The notes under the pieces: model-generated | Seen by the model: the letters and a program-made list of their open reading frames with translations, nothing else | What the model was told of the DNA's origin: nothing | Databases searched by the model: none | In this document: positions 17,234 through 26,602 of the stretch, piece after piece | How the letters are laid out: every line of letters starts with the position of its first letter | How positions within the stretch are numbered: the stretch's first letter is position 1 | Translations under genes and position numbers: made by a program | DNA from: JASGJS01 sp047601185 | Lineage (GTDB): Bacteria; Pseudomonadota; Gammaproteobacteria; JAURND01 | Assembly: GCA_047601185.1 (NCBI GenBank) | Contig: JASGJS010000001.1 | Location: 1,178,001 to 1,242,000 of the forward strand | Reading direction: 5' to 3' | Length of the DNA stretch: 64,000 bases

Positions 17234-19144
17234 TTAAGGTGTACTAGCGCTTGCTTGGGGCTGAGGGATGTCTTCTGAATTATCTATAACGATTGTTGGT
17301 TCAGGTGGGGCACCTCCTGAATTTACTTGAGTGGCTTGGTTCAAAGTAAGTGAAGGAATAGGCGCGCTAGAAAAAAAATTAAGGCGTGAAGGCGGTGATA
17401 CGGCGGGTTGAGATGTTGAGCTTAAAATTTTAGAACCTGATGAGTGACTCAAATGAAAAAAACCTTGTGCGAGCGGAAGCGTATCCGTTGAGGCTCTGGC
17501 CACGAGAGTGGAATGCCTTACTGGAATCGCCAGGCGCATTCGATGTTGTGGCTGTTTAAGTTCTAAAGAATTTGGTCGAGCTTGTTCCATGCAAATAGTC
17601 TGTATAGTTGCTCGGACTACTGAATCAGAGAGTTCAAAGCCTTTCCCTGTTTTTATTAGCATATCTATCATTGTTTTTACTATTTGTTCAAAAGCGAGTG
17701 TTTTAGATTGTGCTATGGGGTTCCCTGAAGAATCAGATTCAAACGTATTTGATGTTTTGCGTTTTTTGCGCTTTTTTGCTGTTTTGGGTTTTGTTTTCTC
17801 TTTTGACTTAACTAGGATAGGAGAGTCTAAAGGTGGGCTGCTTGGGTTGCTGACAACTTTTGCTGTAGATACTTTAGGTTTCAAAGAGATTACAGGTTTG
17901 ATTTGAGTTAAATCGAATGTGTTAATGAAGTTGGCATCGCTCATAAAGTTCTCCCAACAGGAATCCAGCTCAGCTTGGTCTTTAAAAGTTGATAGAGGGT
18001 AAAACTTTACTTTTTTCTCAAATTTTCCACGTTTTATATAACTATTTAAATCATATAATATCATATGAAATCGATTGGCTTGATAGTAATATTTGTCCTG
18101 TTGATCCCTATCGATAGGATTCGTACAAGAGTGTAATTTTGAAATAGAAAGTTTAATAGTGCGTAGTCCTAGAGAGGGTTTAGACTTAATGGGAAAAATA
18201 GCCACATTTAGATTTTCGTCATAAAACATCATTGCCAAGCTTACGTTTTTAGATCGTTGAGCTGGCATTTCTAGAACACCGGCTTGAATGCTCTTAGGGT
18301 CAGCAGTTCTATTAGGATACTGTATACGACTTGGCTCTTCCTGTTCTATTAATATTTGTTTGCGCTTTCTTCTTACTAATGATGATGTTATAGCCTTTTC
18401 ATCGACAGGTAAGCTTGTTAAATCAATAGCCTCTATAGAATTACTAGATGAGCTAGGTCCGGAAAGAAAGGACGATGATGAAGAGGATGAAGCAGAACTG
18501 CTGCTGGATGAAGGAACAGCAGCACTCTGTCCTTGAGAACGAATTTTGTGATAATGATCTGGGTACTTTTGAGCAAATTCTTGAATGAGAACTAGGGCCT
18601 GCTTCCCTGTTTGAGAATCAGCAATCTCTCGAGCCTTCATTAAAGATTCAAGCTGAATTACAGTCCGTGCCTGTAATTCAGGAGGATACTTAGTAGTCAG
18701 CCTTAAAAAAAATAGAAATTGATAATAATATTGAAATAACCATATGTTGTTCTCCAAAGCATTTTTTTCATGATCTGCAATACTTTTAAATGAATTAAAA
18801 ATTGAGGTGGATGAGGCGAAAAATTCATCTATGAGAGTGTTCGCTATTTGTCTACCAGTCGTTTGGCTATGAGCGATTTGACATTGATTCATGTTAAAAA
18901 AGACATCACATATGGCTTTTTGAGTTTCGATATCCTTAGCATTGGAGGGTTGTTGTTGCATATATTGATAAAGATCCTTACGGATAGAGAGATATTCTGC
19001 CCAGATACCAACGTATGCCTGTACTTTTTCGTCCAATGTGGATTTTTGAGGAACACCATTTAAAGCAACATTTGTATCCTTCAAACGGCGCTGTATTTCT
19101 TTAAATGCAGAGGGTTGTAGTTTGGCTTCTTTAGATTCAGACAT
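17234..19144 (-). CDS. Effector-like protein with Ser-rich linker and basic NLS-like clusters
   Basis: I recognise no domain. I chose the ATG at 19144 (636 residues) over the GTG at 19156 because GTGAGAA precedes it as a ribosome site. Residues 1-200 are mostly helical; a poly-Ser tract lies near 210-235; two basic clusters resemble nuclear localisation signals (RRKRKQIL near 260 and KPKTAKKRKKRK near 455). The C-terminal quarter is Ser/Pro-rich and low in complexity. No signal peptide or membrane helix. Long, soluble, low-complexity proteins with eukaryote-type signals fit a Dot/Icm substrate, but this is inferred from composition only. Confidence 0.5.
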   Translation of the reverse strand: MSESKEAKLQPSAFKEIQRRLKDTNVALNGVPQKSTLDEKVQAYVGIWAEYLSIRKDLYQYMQQQPSNAKDIETQKAICDVFFNMNQCQIAHSQTTGRQIANTLIDEFFASSTSIFNSFKSIADHEKNALENNIWLFQYYYQFLFFLRLTTKYPPELQARTVIQLESLMKAREIADSQTGKQALVLIQEFAQKYPDHYHKIRSQGQSAAVPSSSSSSASSSSSSSFLSGPSSSSNSIEAIDLTSLPVDEKAITSSLVRRKRKQILIEQEEPSRIQYPNRTADPKSIQAGVLEMPAQRSKNVSLAMMFYDENLNVAIFPIKSKPSLGLRTIKLSISKLHSCTNPIDRDQQDKYYYQANRFHMILYDLNSYIKRGKFEKKVKFYPLSTFKDQAELDSCWENFMSDANFINTFDLTQIKPVISLKPKVSTAKVVSNPSSPPLDSPILVKSKEKTKPKTAKKRKKRKTSNTFESDSSGNPIAQSKTLAFEQIVKTMIDMLIKTGKGFELSDSVVRATIQTICMEQARPNSLELKQPQHRMRLAIPVRHSTLVARASTDTLPLAQGFFHLSHSSGSKILSSTSQPAVSPPSRLNFFSSAPIPSLTLNQATQVNSGGAPPEPTIVIDNSEDIPQPQASASTP

Positions 19145-19216
19145 GTAATTTCTCACAGTAATGTTAGTATTATAAAAATCTAAGATGATAAAAGTTTGTA
19201 ACGTTTGTATCTATAA

Positions 19217-19984
19217 CTAATTGCTCGGTGCAGCGCAGCCCGCCAATTTTAAACAAGGCGACATCAAGGGTGAGAGTGGCACTTCTTTTAAGGCGGAGTA
19301 GGGAACGGCCACTTCCAACGTGCCATAGACGCGGGGGGCTACTTGGGCTTCATTGAAGTGAATCACCAGTTCGGCGGCTTTTAAACTCCAGGCACTATAA
19401 TTTTGAACGCTGGGCTCGAGGCCTTCTTCAAAGGGTTGTAGGTCCGGGAAGCGTTGTTTCAATGCGGTGCGTACATAATTTTCAATGACGCTACGAGAAC
19501 CGGAGTGTGGTTCAAATAAATCGTCGAGAGTCAAAATTTTAGCAGCGGTGAGGTCATAATTAAAAGTGCTGACGGTGTGAGCGGGGTGTGCGGCGTGTGT
19601 GACCATGGTGTCAGTGGTAAATACAACACTGATCAGTTGATGGTTGCCGGGTTGAATGACCGAGGCTTGATAGTTTAGAGAGAAAACATTTCGTCCACGA
19701 GCTGTTTTATTCGCATTGACAGTTTGGTTGAATTGACTAATTTGTGTTTTTACCCAGTTTTGGATGGTTTGATTAAACTGAAACGCGTTGTTGGAAAGAT
19801 TTGGACCGCGAATTTGTGGGTAATGTAGCGTGATTTGTGTGTTGTGATTGTTGTCGCCAACGCTTCGTTCAATGGATTCTAGCGTGGATTGTGTGCCGAG
19901 CGTTAAACCAGGCGCAAGAGGAGTTGCTAAAACGAAAGGATAAAACATGACACTTAAACAAACTGCTAGCAAGATTTTTTTCAT
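19217..19984 (-). CDS. Secreted DUF3298/DUF4163-type (RsiV-like) protein
   Basis: This 255-residue protein has a clear N-terminal signal (MKKILLAVCLSVMFYPFVLA). An N-terminal part (ITLHYPQIRGPNLSNNAFQFNQTIQNW) is followed by a C-terminal part with HAAHPAHTVSTFNYDLTAAK and ILTLDDLFEP, the typical DUF4163 plus DUF3298 signature seen in periplasmic or anchored lysozyme-binding-like proteins. Periplasmic location is likely. Two cysteines near the end (SPCLKLAGCA) may form a disulphide. It stands alone, and the function is unknown. Confidence 0.75.
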   Translation of the reverse strand: MKKILLAVCLSVMFYPFVLATPLAPGLTLGTQSTLESIERSVGDNNHNTQITLHYPQIRGPNLSNNAFQFNQTIQNWVKTQISQFNQTVNANKTARGRNVFSLNYQASVIQPGNHQLISVVFTTDTMVTHAAHPAHTVSTFNYDLTAAKILTLDDLFEPHSGSRSVIENYVRTALKQRFPDLQPFEEGLEPSVQNYSAWSLKAAELVIHFNEAQVAPRVYGTLEVAVPYSALKEVPLSPLMSPCLKLAGCAAPSN

Positions 19985-20118
19985 AGTACCTTTTCTCGGA
20001 GATGTTTTACTAATCCTTACGGCACGACAACAGCGCTATTGTAAATAAAATGTTATTTTTTACAAGTTTTTAATGTGGGTATGCATAAAGACTCTCGAAA
20101 CAGGAATGAAGGATTGAA

Positions 20119-20180
20119 GTGGCGAGCTGTTTCCTTCTCCCCTCTGTGGGAGAAGGTGCCTGATAGGGCGGATGAGGGGG
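20119..20180 (-). repeat. Repeat family A (REP-like), minus orientation
   Basis: Full-length copy reading GGCGAGCTGTTTCCTTCTCC on the plus strand and ending GGGCGGATGAGGGGG, just downstream of the hydrolase gene, where it could act as a transcript end. Confidence 0.75.
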
Positions 20181-20194
20181 ATCGAAGAGGATTT

Positions 20195-20926
20195 TTAACA
20201 TAGCTTTTGCTTCACCCACCCGACAAAAACCTCAGGATCAAACAAATACAACCCCTCAGCATGATAACGCCCTGGCATGACGGTCAAAGTTTTAGGCCCT
20301 GCATAAGCCTCAAACACTTGTTGCGTTTGGCTAGGTTGCACTAAAGTATCATCTTCTGTTTTAAGAAAATCAGCTGGTAAGTGAATTTGATTGACGAAGC
20401 TTTTCGCATTGGGTTTGGAATAAAAAGGCCAACCCCACCGGAAAAATGGTTGCACTTCGGGCGCAATTTTGAATACGGGCTTTTTGCGCCATAAAAAATG
20501 GCTTAAAAATAGGCCTGATTTTACCACATCTTCAAATTGCGTAGGGCAGGCAATTAATAAAAGATGGTCTATGCATTGAGGATAAAGCTCTGCGGCGCGC
20601 AGGGTTGTATAAGCGCCTAAAGAAAATCCTAATACAATCACTTTTTGATAATGTCCGCGCGCCCAGGTTAAAGCAGGTTGTAAGTCTAAATATTCTCGTG
20701 CGCCAAATGTGTAGCGCCCTTCGCTTTGGCCAGTGCCTCGAAAATCCATGATTAATACATCGGCTAAGGCTTGCAAGTCAGCCCCTAAGCGTTGAAGGGG
20801 GCGGGAATCTTTAAATTGAGAAAAGCCCGGCGCTACTAAGATTAAAGTCGTGTGAGCATTTTTGGAATATAAGTTGGCTTGAATTTTAAGGCCGTCGGTT
20901 GTTTGAAATTCCAACGATGTGGTCAT
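20195..20926 (-). CDS. Alpha/beta hydrolase
   Basis: This 243-residue alpha/beta-hydrolase fold protein has an oxyanion-type turn VAPGFSQFKDS near residue 33, DFRGTGQSEG near 61, the nucleophile elbow VLGFSLGAY (Ser102), an acid candidate in DDTLVQPSQ and the His in GRYHAEGL (His222). It resembles serine aminopeptidase S33/YqiA-like esterases. Cytoplasmic, no signal peptide. It lies beside tRNA-Leu with no operon partner; the substrate is unknown. Confidence 0.8.
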   Translation of the reverse strand: MTTSLEFQTTDGLKIQANLYSKNAHTTLILVAPGFSQFKDSRPLQRLGADLQALADVLIMDFRGTGQSEGRYTFGAREYLDLQPALTWARGHYQKVIVLGFSLGAYTTLRAAELYPQCIDHLLLIACPTQFEDVVKSGLFLSHFLWRKKPVFKIAPEVQPFFRWGWPFYSKPNAKSFVNQIHLPADFLKTEDDTLVQPSQTQQVFEAYAGPKTLTVMPGRYHAEGLYLFDPEVFVGWVKQKLC

Positions 20927-20939
20927 GGTGATTTAACCT

Positions 20940-21026
20940 TGGTGCCGGAGGTCGGACTCGAACCGACACAGTGTCGCCACTACCAGATTTTGAGTCTGGC
21001 GCGTCTACCAATTTCGCCACTCCGGC
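20940..21026 (-). tRNA. tRNA-Leu (anticodon CAA), CCA encoded
   Basis: The reverse strand reads GCCGGAGTGGCGAAATTGG and ends CTCCGGCACCA. It has a full acceptor stem, the D-loop GGTAGACGC, an anticodon stem CCAGA/TCTGG with loop CTCAAAA, a long variable arm typical of leucine tRNA and the T-loop GGTTCGAGTCC. Length 87 with encoded CCA. Confidence 0.96.
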
Positions 21027-21091
21027 TGATGCTGAGTGAGGCGGGAGTATAGCAAAATTAGAATTAAGAGCAAATGAATTTTGAATTTTTT

Positions 21092-21115
21092 AGCGGGCAA
21101 GCTGCCCGCGCTCCC
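21092..21115. repeat. Repeat family B palindrome
   Basis: GCGGGCAAGCTGCCCGC core next to GCTCCC. Variant of the window-wide core GCGGGCTGCTAGCCCGC. Confidence 0.7.
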
Positions 21116-21176
21116 AGGCTCGAGCTTTATTTAGCTTAAAGCCTGGTTGGGTATTGGGGGTTTTATTAAGCTTTTA

Positions 21177-21200
21177 AGCGGGCAAGCTGCCCGCGCTCCG
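21177..21200. repeat. Repeat family B palindrome
   Basis: Second copy of the GCGGGCAAGCTGCCCGC form with the same downstream CTCGAGC segment. Confidence 0.7.
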
Positions 21201-21320
21201 GGCTCGAGCTTTATTTAGCTTAAAGCCATGGTTGGGCATTGGAGATTTTTGTTAAATTTTTTTACGGAAAGAACTCCCTGTTTTGACGATAGCATTAACT
21301 TGGCGAAGGCTCGAGTCTCT

Positions 21321-21347
21321 GGAGCGCGGGCTGCTAGCCCGCTGCTT
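21321..21347. repeat. Repeat family B palindrome
   Basis: GGAGCGCGGGCTGCTAGCCC form, opposite orientation to the two copies before it. Confidence 0.7.
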
Positions 21348-21428
21348 TACCTACCGCCCGACGTTACACTTCCTCGCAGAAGCTATATATCTTATAATAC
21401 CACCCATACTACATAAAAGAGGTGCATA

Positions 21429-21926
21429 ATGCCTAATTTACCCGGCAAAAGAGTCAGTGAATCCGCCGTGAATGATCATGTCTATCGCGTATTTCCCAAT
21501 GATTTAAATTCGAACAGCACGGTTTTTGGTGGCTTAGTGATGTCTACCATTGATAGAATTAGTTCGGTAGTGGCTGAAAGACACGCCGGCAATCTATGCG
21601 TAACCGCTTTAGTGGACTCTTTGCATTTTATTGCCCCCGCGCGCAAAGGCGATATTTTAATTTTCAAAGCTGCAGTGAATCGCGCCTGGCGAACATCGAT
21701 GGAAATTGGGGCCAAAGTATTGTCAGAAAATCCACATACTGGGGAGCAAAAATCTATCGTTTCTGCGTATTTAACCTTTGTCGCGGTCGATGCCAATCAA
21801 ACCCCCATTGAAGTTCCTCCGCTCATTCCAGAAACCGAAATCGAAAAGCGTCGTTATGAAGAAGCGGAATTGCGTCGTCAACGTCGTCGTTCAGAAGCCG
21901 AGCAGCGTAAATTAAACCGGAAATAA
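21429..21926 (+). CDS. Acyl-CoA thioesterase (hotdog fold, YciA/BACH-like)
   Basis: This 165-residue protein is a single hotdog domain: MPNLPGKRVSESAVNDHVYR, then the helix segment STVFGGLVMSTIDRISSVVA, then TALVDSLHFIAPARKGD and IVSAYLTFVAVD. This matches acyl-CoA thioesterases of the YciA group, which hydrolyse acyl-CoA in the cytoplasm. The C-terminus is a charged Arg/Glu-rich helix (EKRRYEEAELRRQRRRSEAE). It lies one base upstream of queA, so the two are probably transcribed together. Substrate chain length cannot be told. Confidence 0.87.
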   Translation: MPNLPGKRVSESAVNDHVYRVFPNDLNSNSTVFGGLVMSTIDRISSVVAERHAGNLCVTALVDSLHFIAPARKGDILIFKAAVNRAWRTSMEIGAKVLSENPHTGEQKSIVSAYLTFVAVDANQTPIEVPPLIPETEIEKRRYEEAELRRQRRRSEAEQRKLNRK

Positions 21927-21927
21927 T

Positions 21928-22947
21928 GTGCAGTTAAGTGATTTTGATTTTGAGCTCCCGCCGGCTTTAATTGCGCAATATCCTTTATCGCAACGCAGCG
22001 CCAGCCGTCTACTCTGTGTCAATAAATGCAGTGGCACGTTGACGCATCGGCATTTTACCGATTTTCCGACGTTATTATCCCCCCTTGATCTGTTGGTGTT
22101 TAATGATACGCAGGTGATTAAAGCCCGCTGGTATGGGCAGAAATTAACCGGTGGCAAAATTGAATTGTTAATTGAAAAAATTCTAACGGATCGACAAGCT
22201 TTAGCGCAGGTGAAATCCAATAAATCGTTAAAGATTGGTCAAATTTTACTTTTGGATGGAGAAATTAGCGCGGAAATTCAAGAAAAGCGCCAAGATTTAT
22301 GCGTCTTACATTTTCAAAATCCCCGCCCAGTGGATGAGCTGTTGGAACAGTATGGGCATATCCCGCTGCCTCACTATATGGCAAGGGCAGATGAAGCACT
22401 GGACGAATCGCGTTATCAAACGGTGTATGCCCGTCATAAGGGTGCTGTTGCTGCGCCCACCGCGGGGTTGCACTTTGATGCTGCAATCTTAAAGCAATTA
22501 GAACAACTTGGCATTGAAAGCACCTTTGTCACCTTACATGTGGGGGCGGGAACCTTTAAGCCCGTGAAAACAGAGGATATTTCGCAGCACGTGATGCATG
22601 CAGAATATTTAACGGTGTCTGAATCTGTCTGCCAGCAAATTCAGGCGACCAAAGCACGCGGTGGCAGGGTCATCGCCGTCGGCACCACCAGTTTGCGGGC
22701 TTTAGAAACCGCTGCTCAAACTGGCACTATCCAGCCTTATCAAGGGGACACGCGCTTATTTATTTATCCTGGGTATCAATTTAATTGCGTTGATGCCATG
22801 ATAACCAATTTTCATTTACCGAAATCGAGTTTGTTGATGCTGGTGAGTGCGTTGGGGGGATATGAGCTGATTCAGCGCGCTTATCAGGCAGCGATCGCGG
22901 CTCACTATCGATTTTACAGTTATGGCGATGCGATGTGGATTGAATAA
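21928..22947 (+). CDS. queA: S-adenosylmethionine:tRNA ribosyltransferase-isomerase
   Basis: This 339-residue QueA transfers the ribosyl part of SAM to 7-aminomethyl-7-deazaguanine in tRNA, making epoxyqueuosine. Signatures: FDFELPPALIAQYPL at the start, VFNDTQVIKARWYG, APTAGLHFD, LHVGAGTFKPV and AVGTTSLRALE. The start is GTG at 21928, one base after the thioesterase stop. Its stop overlaps the tgt start (TAATG). Length is normal. Confidence 0.97.
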   Translation: MQLSDFDFELPPALIAQYPLSQRSASRLLCVNKCSGTLTHRHFTDFPTLLSPLDLLVFNDTQVIKARWYGQKLTGGKIELLIEKILTDRQALAQVKSNKSLKIGQILLLDGEISAEIQEKRQDLCVLHFQNPRPVDELLEQYGHIPLPHYMARADEALDESRYQTVYARHKGAVAAPTAGLHFDAAILKQLEQLGIESTFVTLHVGAGTFKPVKTEDISQHVMHAEYLTVSESVCQQIQATKARGGRVIAVGTTSLRALETAAQTGTIQPYQGDTRLFIYPGYQFNCVDAMITNFHLPKSSLLMLVSALGGYELIQRAYQAAIAAHYRFYSYGDAMWIE

Positions 22948-24014
22948 TGCAATTTCAACTCTTAAATAAAGCAGGGCAGGCGAGACGCGGACGGCTGACC
23001 TTTGAGCGGGGCACCATTGAAACCCCAGCGTTTATGACCGTTGGCACGTATGGCGCCGTGAAGACCATCACCCCAGAAGAAGTGGCGGCGACCGGCGGGC
23101 AAATTCTGTTAGGCAATACCTTTCACTTGATGCTGCGACCTGGCACCGACATTATTGCGGCGCATGGGGGATTACACCAGTTTATGCATTGGGATAAGCC
23201 AATTTTAACCGATTCTGGGGGATTTCAGGTCTTTAGCTTAGCGCAAATTCGTAAAATCACAGAAGAAGGCGTCAAGTTCCGTTCGCCGTTGGATGGTTCA
23301 GAAGTTTTTTTATCCCCTGAACGCTCTATGGAAGTGCAGCGTCAGTTGGGATCCGACATTGTGATGATTTTTGATGAGTGCACCCCGTATCCAGCCTGTG
23401 AGGCCACCGCCAGACAGTCTATGGAATTATCGTTGCGATGGGCAGAGCGCAGTAAAGTCGCGCATGGCAATAATCCCTCAGCCTTATTTGGTATCGTTCA
23501 AGGGGGGATGTATCCAGAGTTACGCCAACAATCCTTGCGCGCCTTACAAGACATCAGTTTTGATGGCTATGCGATTGGTGGATTATCGGTCGGCGAGCCT
23601 AAAGCCGATATGCATCGAATTTTGCAGCATGTTGCTCCCGAAATGCCAGAAGATAAGCCGCGCTATTTAATGGGGGTCGGCACACCGCAAGATTTGCTGG
23701 ATGCAGTACGTTATGGAATAGACATGTTCGATTGCGTGATGCCGACACGCAATGCGCGCAATGGCCATTTATTCACCTCAGAAGGTGTGGTCAGAATTCG
23801 CAATAGTGCTTATAAGTCCGACTTAAGGCCACTAGACCCCGCCTGTGCCTGTTATACCTGTCAACATTACAGCCGTGCCTATTTGCACCATTTGGATCGT
23901 TGCCATGAGATGTTAGGCATGCGCTTAAATAGCTTGCATAATCTCCATTATTATCAAGCGTGGATGCAAAAAATTCGCACGGCAATTGAAGAGGGCAGCC
24001 TTGCTGAGTGCTAA
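22947..24014 (+). CDS. tgt: tRNA-guanine transglycosylase
   Basis: This 355-residue enzyme exchanges guanine 34 for preQ1 in tRNAs with GUN anticodons. Visible: GNTFHLMLRPG, the general-base region TDSGGFQVFSL, SDIVMIFDECTPYPA, nucleophile region YLMGVGTPQDLLD..IDMFDCVMPTRNARNG and the zinc site CACYTCQHYSRAYLHHL. It is coupled to queA by a one-base overlap; yajC follows 70 bp on. Confidence 0.97.
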   Translation: MQFQLLNKAGQARRGRLTFERGTIETPAFMTVGTYGAVKTITPEEVAATGGQILLGNTFHLMLRPGTDIIAAHGGLHQFMHWDKPILTDSGGFQVFSLAQIRKITEEGVKFRSPLDGSEVFLSPERSMEVQRQLGSDIVMIFDECTPYPACEATARQSMELSLRWAERSKVAHGNNPSALFGIVQGGMYPELRQQSLRALQDISFDGYAIGGLSVGEPKADMHRILQHVAPEMPEDKPRYLMGVGTPQDLLDAVRYGIDMFDCVMPTRNARNGHLFTSEGVVRIRNSAYKSDLRPLDPACACYTCQHYSRAYLHHLDRCHEMLGMRLNSLHNLHYYQAWMQKIRTAIEEGSLAEC

Positions 24015-24084
24015 ATAATTACGTTGCGTCTTAAATTATAACAAGGTACATTTAAACATCTTTCACGTTATCCAGGAGTTAATA

Positions 24085-24447
24085 ATGAGTTTACTGAATT
24101 TTTTTGGTATTGGTGACGCCCTAGCGCAAACCGCGACAACGACCACCACTGCCGCTCACCCTCAACAAGGAAGCATAACCTCTTTACTTTTTACCTTGGC
24201 CATTTTTATCGCGGTGTTTTATTTCTTGTTGATCCGTCCACAAACCAAACGCGCCAAAGAGCACCGTAAATTGATTGAAGGATTGGGTAAAGACGATGAA
24301 GTGGTCACTTCTGGTGGATTAGCTGGCCGCGTGACCGACATTAACGATAATTTCGTCACCATAAAAATTGCCAAAGAAGTTGAGGTTTCTTTTCAAAAAA
24401 ATGCTATTGCGATGATTTTGCCGAAGGGCACTTTAAAAAATCTATAA
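24085..24447 (+). CDS. yajC: Preprotein translocase subunit YajC
   Basis: This 120-residue protein has one membrane helix (SLLFTLAIFIAVFYFLLIRPQ, about residues 32-52), the conserved RPQTKRAKEHRKLIEGLGKDDEVVTSGG and a short beta-rich tail. It is an accessory part of the SecDF complex in the inner membrane. The start has GGAG seven bases upstream. Order tgt-yajC-secD-secF is standard in gammaproteobacteria. Confidence 0.96.
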   Translation: MSLLNFFGIGDALAQTATTTTTAAHPQQGSITSLLFTLAIFIAVFYFLLIRPQTKRAKEHRKLIEGLGKDDEVVTSGGLAGRVTDINDNFVTIKIAKEVEVSFQKNAIAMILPKGTLKNL

Positions 24448-24469
24448 TCATTACTATTTAAGTGAGTGT

Positions 24470-24635
24470 ATCCATTCAGCACATTCTAACGGAAGCCCAA
24501 AAGCTTAGAATAGGCTGGAGGCGTCGTCCTCGCAGGATGCTGGGATCCAGTCTGCAGAGAAGCAAACTTTACATTCTTGTAGTCTGGATCCCGGCATCCA
24601 TGCCAAGACGACGCCTCCTCTTGAGTGCCTCTTTA
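24470..24635 (+). repeat. Repeat family C (MITE-like), copy 1
   Basis: A 102-bp core (24517-24618) is bounded by perfect 12-bp inverted ends GGAGGCGTCGTC/GACGACGCCTCC with an internal palindrome around GGATCCAG/CTGGATCC. Flanks of 20-40 bp on each side (for example CCATTCAGCACATTCTAA) are also shared with the inverted copy at 37446-37602. It sits between yajC and secD. Confidence 0.8.
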
Positions 24636-24702
24636 GGAGCACTGAGCTTGTCTCAGGGTGTGCTGAAAGACAAAAATTATCATTGTTTGAGATCAAGGGA
24701 TT

Positions 24703-26601
24703 ATGTTGAATCGTTACCCATTGTGGAAGAATCTACTGCTGGTTGTGTTAATTCTGTTTGGCTTGATTTATGCCGCGCCCAATTTATTTGGGTATGATAA
24801 TGCGGTGCAAATTTCGGCGAAAAATAATCAGCCAGTGAGTGCAGACATTGCAGCGACCGTTAAAAGCAATTTAGCGACGCAAAATATCCCTTATCTTTCC
24901 ACCCAAGAGACGCAAGGCGCGTTAATCGTCCGCTTTGCCTCGACCGATTTACAACTCAAAGCCCGCGATGTCATTAAAAATCAGTTAGGCGATGATTATA
25001 TTGTCGCCTTAAATTTGGCCCCCCGTACGCCCAGTTGGTTGGCAGCATTAGGCGCGCATCCGATGAAGCTGGGGTTGGATTTGCGCGGTGGGGTTAACTT
25101 TTTACTCGAGGTGGATACTGATTCCGCCATCAAATCGCGTCAAGAAGGCGATGTCAATATCATGGCCAGTGATTTGCGTGATGCGAATATTCGTTATGCG
25201 GGCATTACCCAATCTAATGGTAACCCCACGTTATTATTCCGCGATGCGCAAACTCGCAGTGCCGCTTTAGATAAATTAACCCCGCAATTCACCGATTACA
25301 CTTTTGCGTCATCGATGCAAGGCGATAGTTATGTCCTCACCGCCAATATGACGCCTGCAGCGCAAACCAACATTGTCAATTATGCGGTTGATCAAAATAT
25401 GACAATTCTCAGCAATCGCGTGAATGAACTGGGGGTCAGTGAGGCGGTGGTGCAACGTCAAGGCGCACATCAAATCAGTGTGGATTTGCCGGGGATTCAA
25501 GACACCGCGCGCGCCAAAGATATTATCGGCAAAACCGCCACCGTGCATTTTCAGCTGGTAGATGTAGATAACGATGTGGCCACTGCACAAGCGGGTCAAG
25601 TGCCATTGGGCAGTCGTCTATATCAAGATGAAGAGGGTAGACCCGTTTTACTGAAAAACCAGATTATTTTATATGGCAGTTCCATTAATTACGCCAATGC
25701 GATCATGGATCAAAATGGTCGACCTGCCGTTTCGATTCGACTCAGCGGCAGTGGGGTAGGATTATTTAGTCGCGTGACGGCTGACAATGTTGGAAAGCCG
25801 ATAGCCACCGTGTATATTGAGACGATTCCGCAAACCCGCACCGTTAATGGTAAACCGGTTATCACCTACAAACAAACCCAAAAAATTATCAGTATCGCAC
25901 GAATTGATTCGGCATTAGGGAATGCCTTCCAAATCTCTGGGCTGACGGATATGAAGTATGCCCAAAATTTAGCGTTGTTATTGCGTTCAGGATCTTTTGT
26001 CGCCAATGTCGCGTTTGTTCAAGAACGCACGGTTGGGCCAAGCTTAGGGGTGGCCAACATCCAAAAAGGGGTCACTTCTCTGATTGTAGGTTCGTTGGCG
26101 GTCATTCTGTTTATGATCCTGTATTACCGATTGTTCGGCATTGTGGCGGATTTGGCCTTACTGTTAAATATTGTTTTTATTATTGCAGTATTGTCTGTGC
26201 TTGGTGCCACCTTAACTTTGCCAGGCATTGCCGGGATTGTGTTAACGGTGGGTATTTCTGTGGATGCCAACGTGCTCATTAATGAGCGTATCCGCGAAGA
26301 ATTGCGCAACGGTATGAGTCCGCAAGCCGCCATTCATACCGGTTATGATCGAGCATTTGTGACGATTTTGGATGCCAACATTACCACCTTAATTGTCACC
26401 ATGATCTTATTTGCGTTAGGCAGTGGGGTGGTAAAATCTTTCGCCATTACCTTAACCATTGGCGTGTTAACCTCAATGTTAACGGCAGTGTTCTTTACGC
26501 GAGCAATTATCAATTGGATTTACGGCGGCCGTGTCATTAAGTCGTTATCGATTGGTATTAAAAACACCGGCGTCACTCGAAACAAGCTTACGCGAGACTA
26601 A
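24703..26601 (+). CDS. secD: Protein translocase subunit SecD
   Basis: This 632-residue protein has an N-terminal helix (LWKNLLLVVLILFGLIYAAP), a large periplasmic domain, the SecD motif GLDLRGGVNFLLEVD and five C-terminal helices (YYRLFGIVADLALLLNIVFI; TVGISVDANVLINERIREEL). It uses the proton gradient to help late protein export. The start has AAGGGA seven bases upstream. secF follows directly. A family C repeat separates it from yajC. Confidence 0.97.
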   Translation: MLNRYPLWKNLLLVVLILFGLIYAAPNLFGYDNAVQISAKNNQPVSADIAATVKSNLATQNIPYLSTQETQGALIVRFASTDLQLKARDVIKNQLGDDYIVALNLAPRTPSWLAALGAHPMKLGLDLRGGVNFLLEVDTDSAIKSRQEGDVNIMASDLRDANIRYAGITQSNGNPTLLFRDAQTRSAALDKLTPQFTDYTFASSMQGDSYVLTANMTPAAQTNIVNYAVDQNMTILSNRVNELGVSEAVVQRQGAHQISVDLPGIQDTARAKDIIGKTATVHFQLVDVDNDVATAQAGQVPLGSRLYQDEEGRPVLLKNQIILYGSSINYANAIMDQNGRPAVSIRLSGSGVGLFSRVTADNVGKPIATVYIETIPQTRTVNGKPVITYKQTQKIISIARIDSALGNAFQISGLTDMKYAQNLALLLRSGSFVANVAFVQERTVGPSLGVANIQKGVTSLIVGSLAVILFMILYYRLFGIVADLALLLNIVFIIAVLSVLGATLTLPGIAGIVLTVGISVDANVLINERIREELRNGMSPQAAIHTGYDRAFVTILDANITTLIVTMILFALGSGVVKSFAITLTIGVLTSMLTAVFFTRAIINWIYGGRVIKSLSIGIKNTGVTRNKLTRD

Positions 26602-26602
26602 T

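Larger units (their letters stand above)
21027..21428. other. Intergenic region with three family B palindromes
   Basis: Between tRNA-Leu and the thioesterase gene. It holds three family B repeats (about 21092, 21177 and 21321), two of them with the same trailing segment CTCGAGCTTTATTTAGCTTA. No gene seen. Confidence 0.6.

Noticed and set aside
24462..24797. 111-codon plus-strand frame across the family C repeat
   Set aside because: It is a translation of the repeat that overlaps the secD start.
26531..26602. Upstream start for secF inside secD
   Set aside because: The ATG at 26603 matches the family start and directly follows the secD stop.
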